In this document: piece after piece, positions 24,807-24,965 of the stretch
Position numbering within the stretch: position 1 is the first letter of the stretch
Layout of the letters: every line of letters starts with the position of its first letter
Source: UBA4661 sp002405405
GTDB lineage: Bacteria > Bacteroidota > Ignavibacteria > Kapaibacteriales > UBA4661
DNA length: 24,965 nucleotides
Assembly: GCA_036847245.1 (NCBI GenBank)
Contig: DAIUAL010000019.1
Coordinates: 1 to 24,965 of the forward strand
Direction of reading: 5' to 3'
Program-made: the position numbers and the translations under genes
Notes under the pieces: generated by a model
Seen by the model: only the letters and a program-made list of their open reading frames with translations
Database searches by the model: none
Told to the model about the DNA's origin: nothing

Positions 24807-24965
24807 TTACGCAATCGAGATAGCAATCTCTTTTGGTTTTGCAGGTTGCAGTTTCGGCAGAACAATTGCTAAAACGCCATCGCGATATTCTGCGGAAATT
24901 GCTGTATCATTGATGATTTCATCAAACTTCAAAGTACGCTTGAAATCACCGCTGCTGCGCTCCGT
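24807..24965 (-). CDS. Small heat-shock protein, second copy (partial, N-terminus beyond window)
   Basis: Only the last 52 residues are in the window. They read as the end of an alpha-crystallin domain: RSSGDFKRTLKFDE, then AEYRDGVLAIVLPK, and a tail ending in EIAISIA with an IxI-like motif. The reading frame is open to the window edge with a TAA stop at 24807. It differs clearly from the downstream copy, so this is an old or functional duplication rather than an assembly repeat. Chaperone role assumed from family. Confidence 0.9.
   Translation of the reverse strand, partial: TERSSGDFKRTLKFDEIINDTAISAEYRDGVLAIVLPKLQPAKPKEIAISIA

Noticed and set aside
1..24965. CRISPR arrays, insertion sequences, tRNA or rRNA genes
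   Set aside because: No regular repeat-spacer pattern, no transposase-like protein and no RNA-gene fold was found on reading the gaps.

Overview
The window looks like a chromosomal segment from a member of the Bacteroidota/Chlorobiota (FCB) group. The evidence is a TonB-dependent receptor with an N-terminal carboxypeptidase-regulatory-like domain, a TPR-type sensor histidine kinase, a LytS/LytTR pair, a MauE/DoxX protein with a CGCFG motif, few strong Shine-Dalgarno sites, and AT-leaning DNA. A Kapabacteria- or Ignavibacteria-like lineage is possible, but I cannot fix the taxon from sequence alone. I see no insertion sequence, phage gene, CRISPR array, rRNA or tRNA. Almost every gene has a recognisable family, so this is mostly core genome.

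Layout. 1-1891 (minus): a HAD hydrolase, peptide deformylase and the start of nuoJ (cut by the window edge). 1892-2246: a divergent promoter region with three 21-bp direct repeats. 2247-7356 (plus): a TonB-dependent receptor, an unrecognised 7-TM membrane protein, a LytS-type sensor kinase and its LytTR response regulator, closely spaced. 7416-8087 (minus): an orphan NarL/LuxR-type regulator. 8307-14223 (minus): a seven-gene unit beginning with a TPR sensor histidine kinase, followed by a ThiF/MoeB-like E1, MoaD, MoaE, ModA, ModB and a short ModC. Several junctions overlap (ATGA twice, ATGCGTAA once). 14565-19283 (plus): queA, a type III pantothenate kinase-like gene, a MOP-superfamily flippase and an unusually acidic M19 dipeptidase. 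19347-21109 (minus): a PH-like membrane protein, a MauE/DoxX protein and pdxJ. 21309-24965 (minus): two small heat-shock proteins in tandem (one cut by the window end), a small 4-TM protein, and dnaK with a clear intrinsic terminator.

The most interesting unit is the molybdenum operon. The proteins combine molybdate uptake (ModABC) with molybdopterin synthase (MoaD, MoaE) and the enzyme expected to recharge MoaD. The gene order places a sensor kinase at the head, translationally coupled to the cofactor genes. The ModC lacks the molybdate-binding TOBE/Mop extension and the E1 lacks the usual zinc cysteines. An orphan response regulator lies directly downstream on the same strand. I infer, but cannot show, that the kinase and this regulator couple an envelope signal to molybdenum enzyme supply. 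The second notable unit is the receptor/7-TM/LytSR cluster, which may be an uptake system controlled by its own two-component pair.
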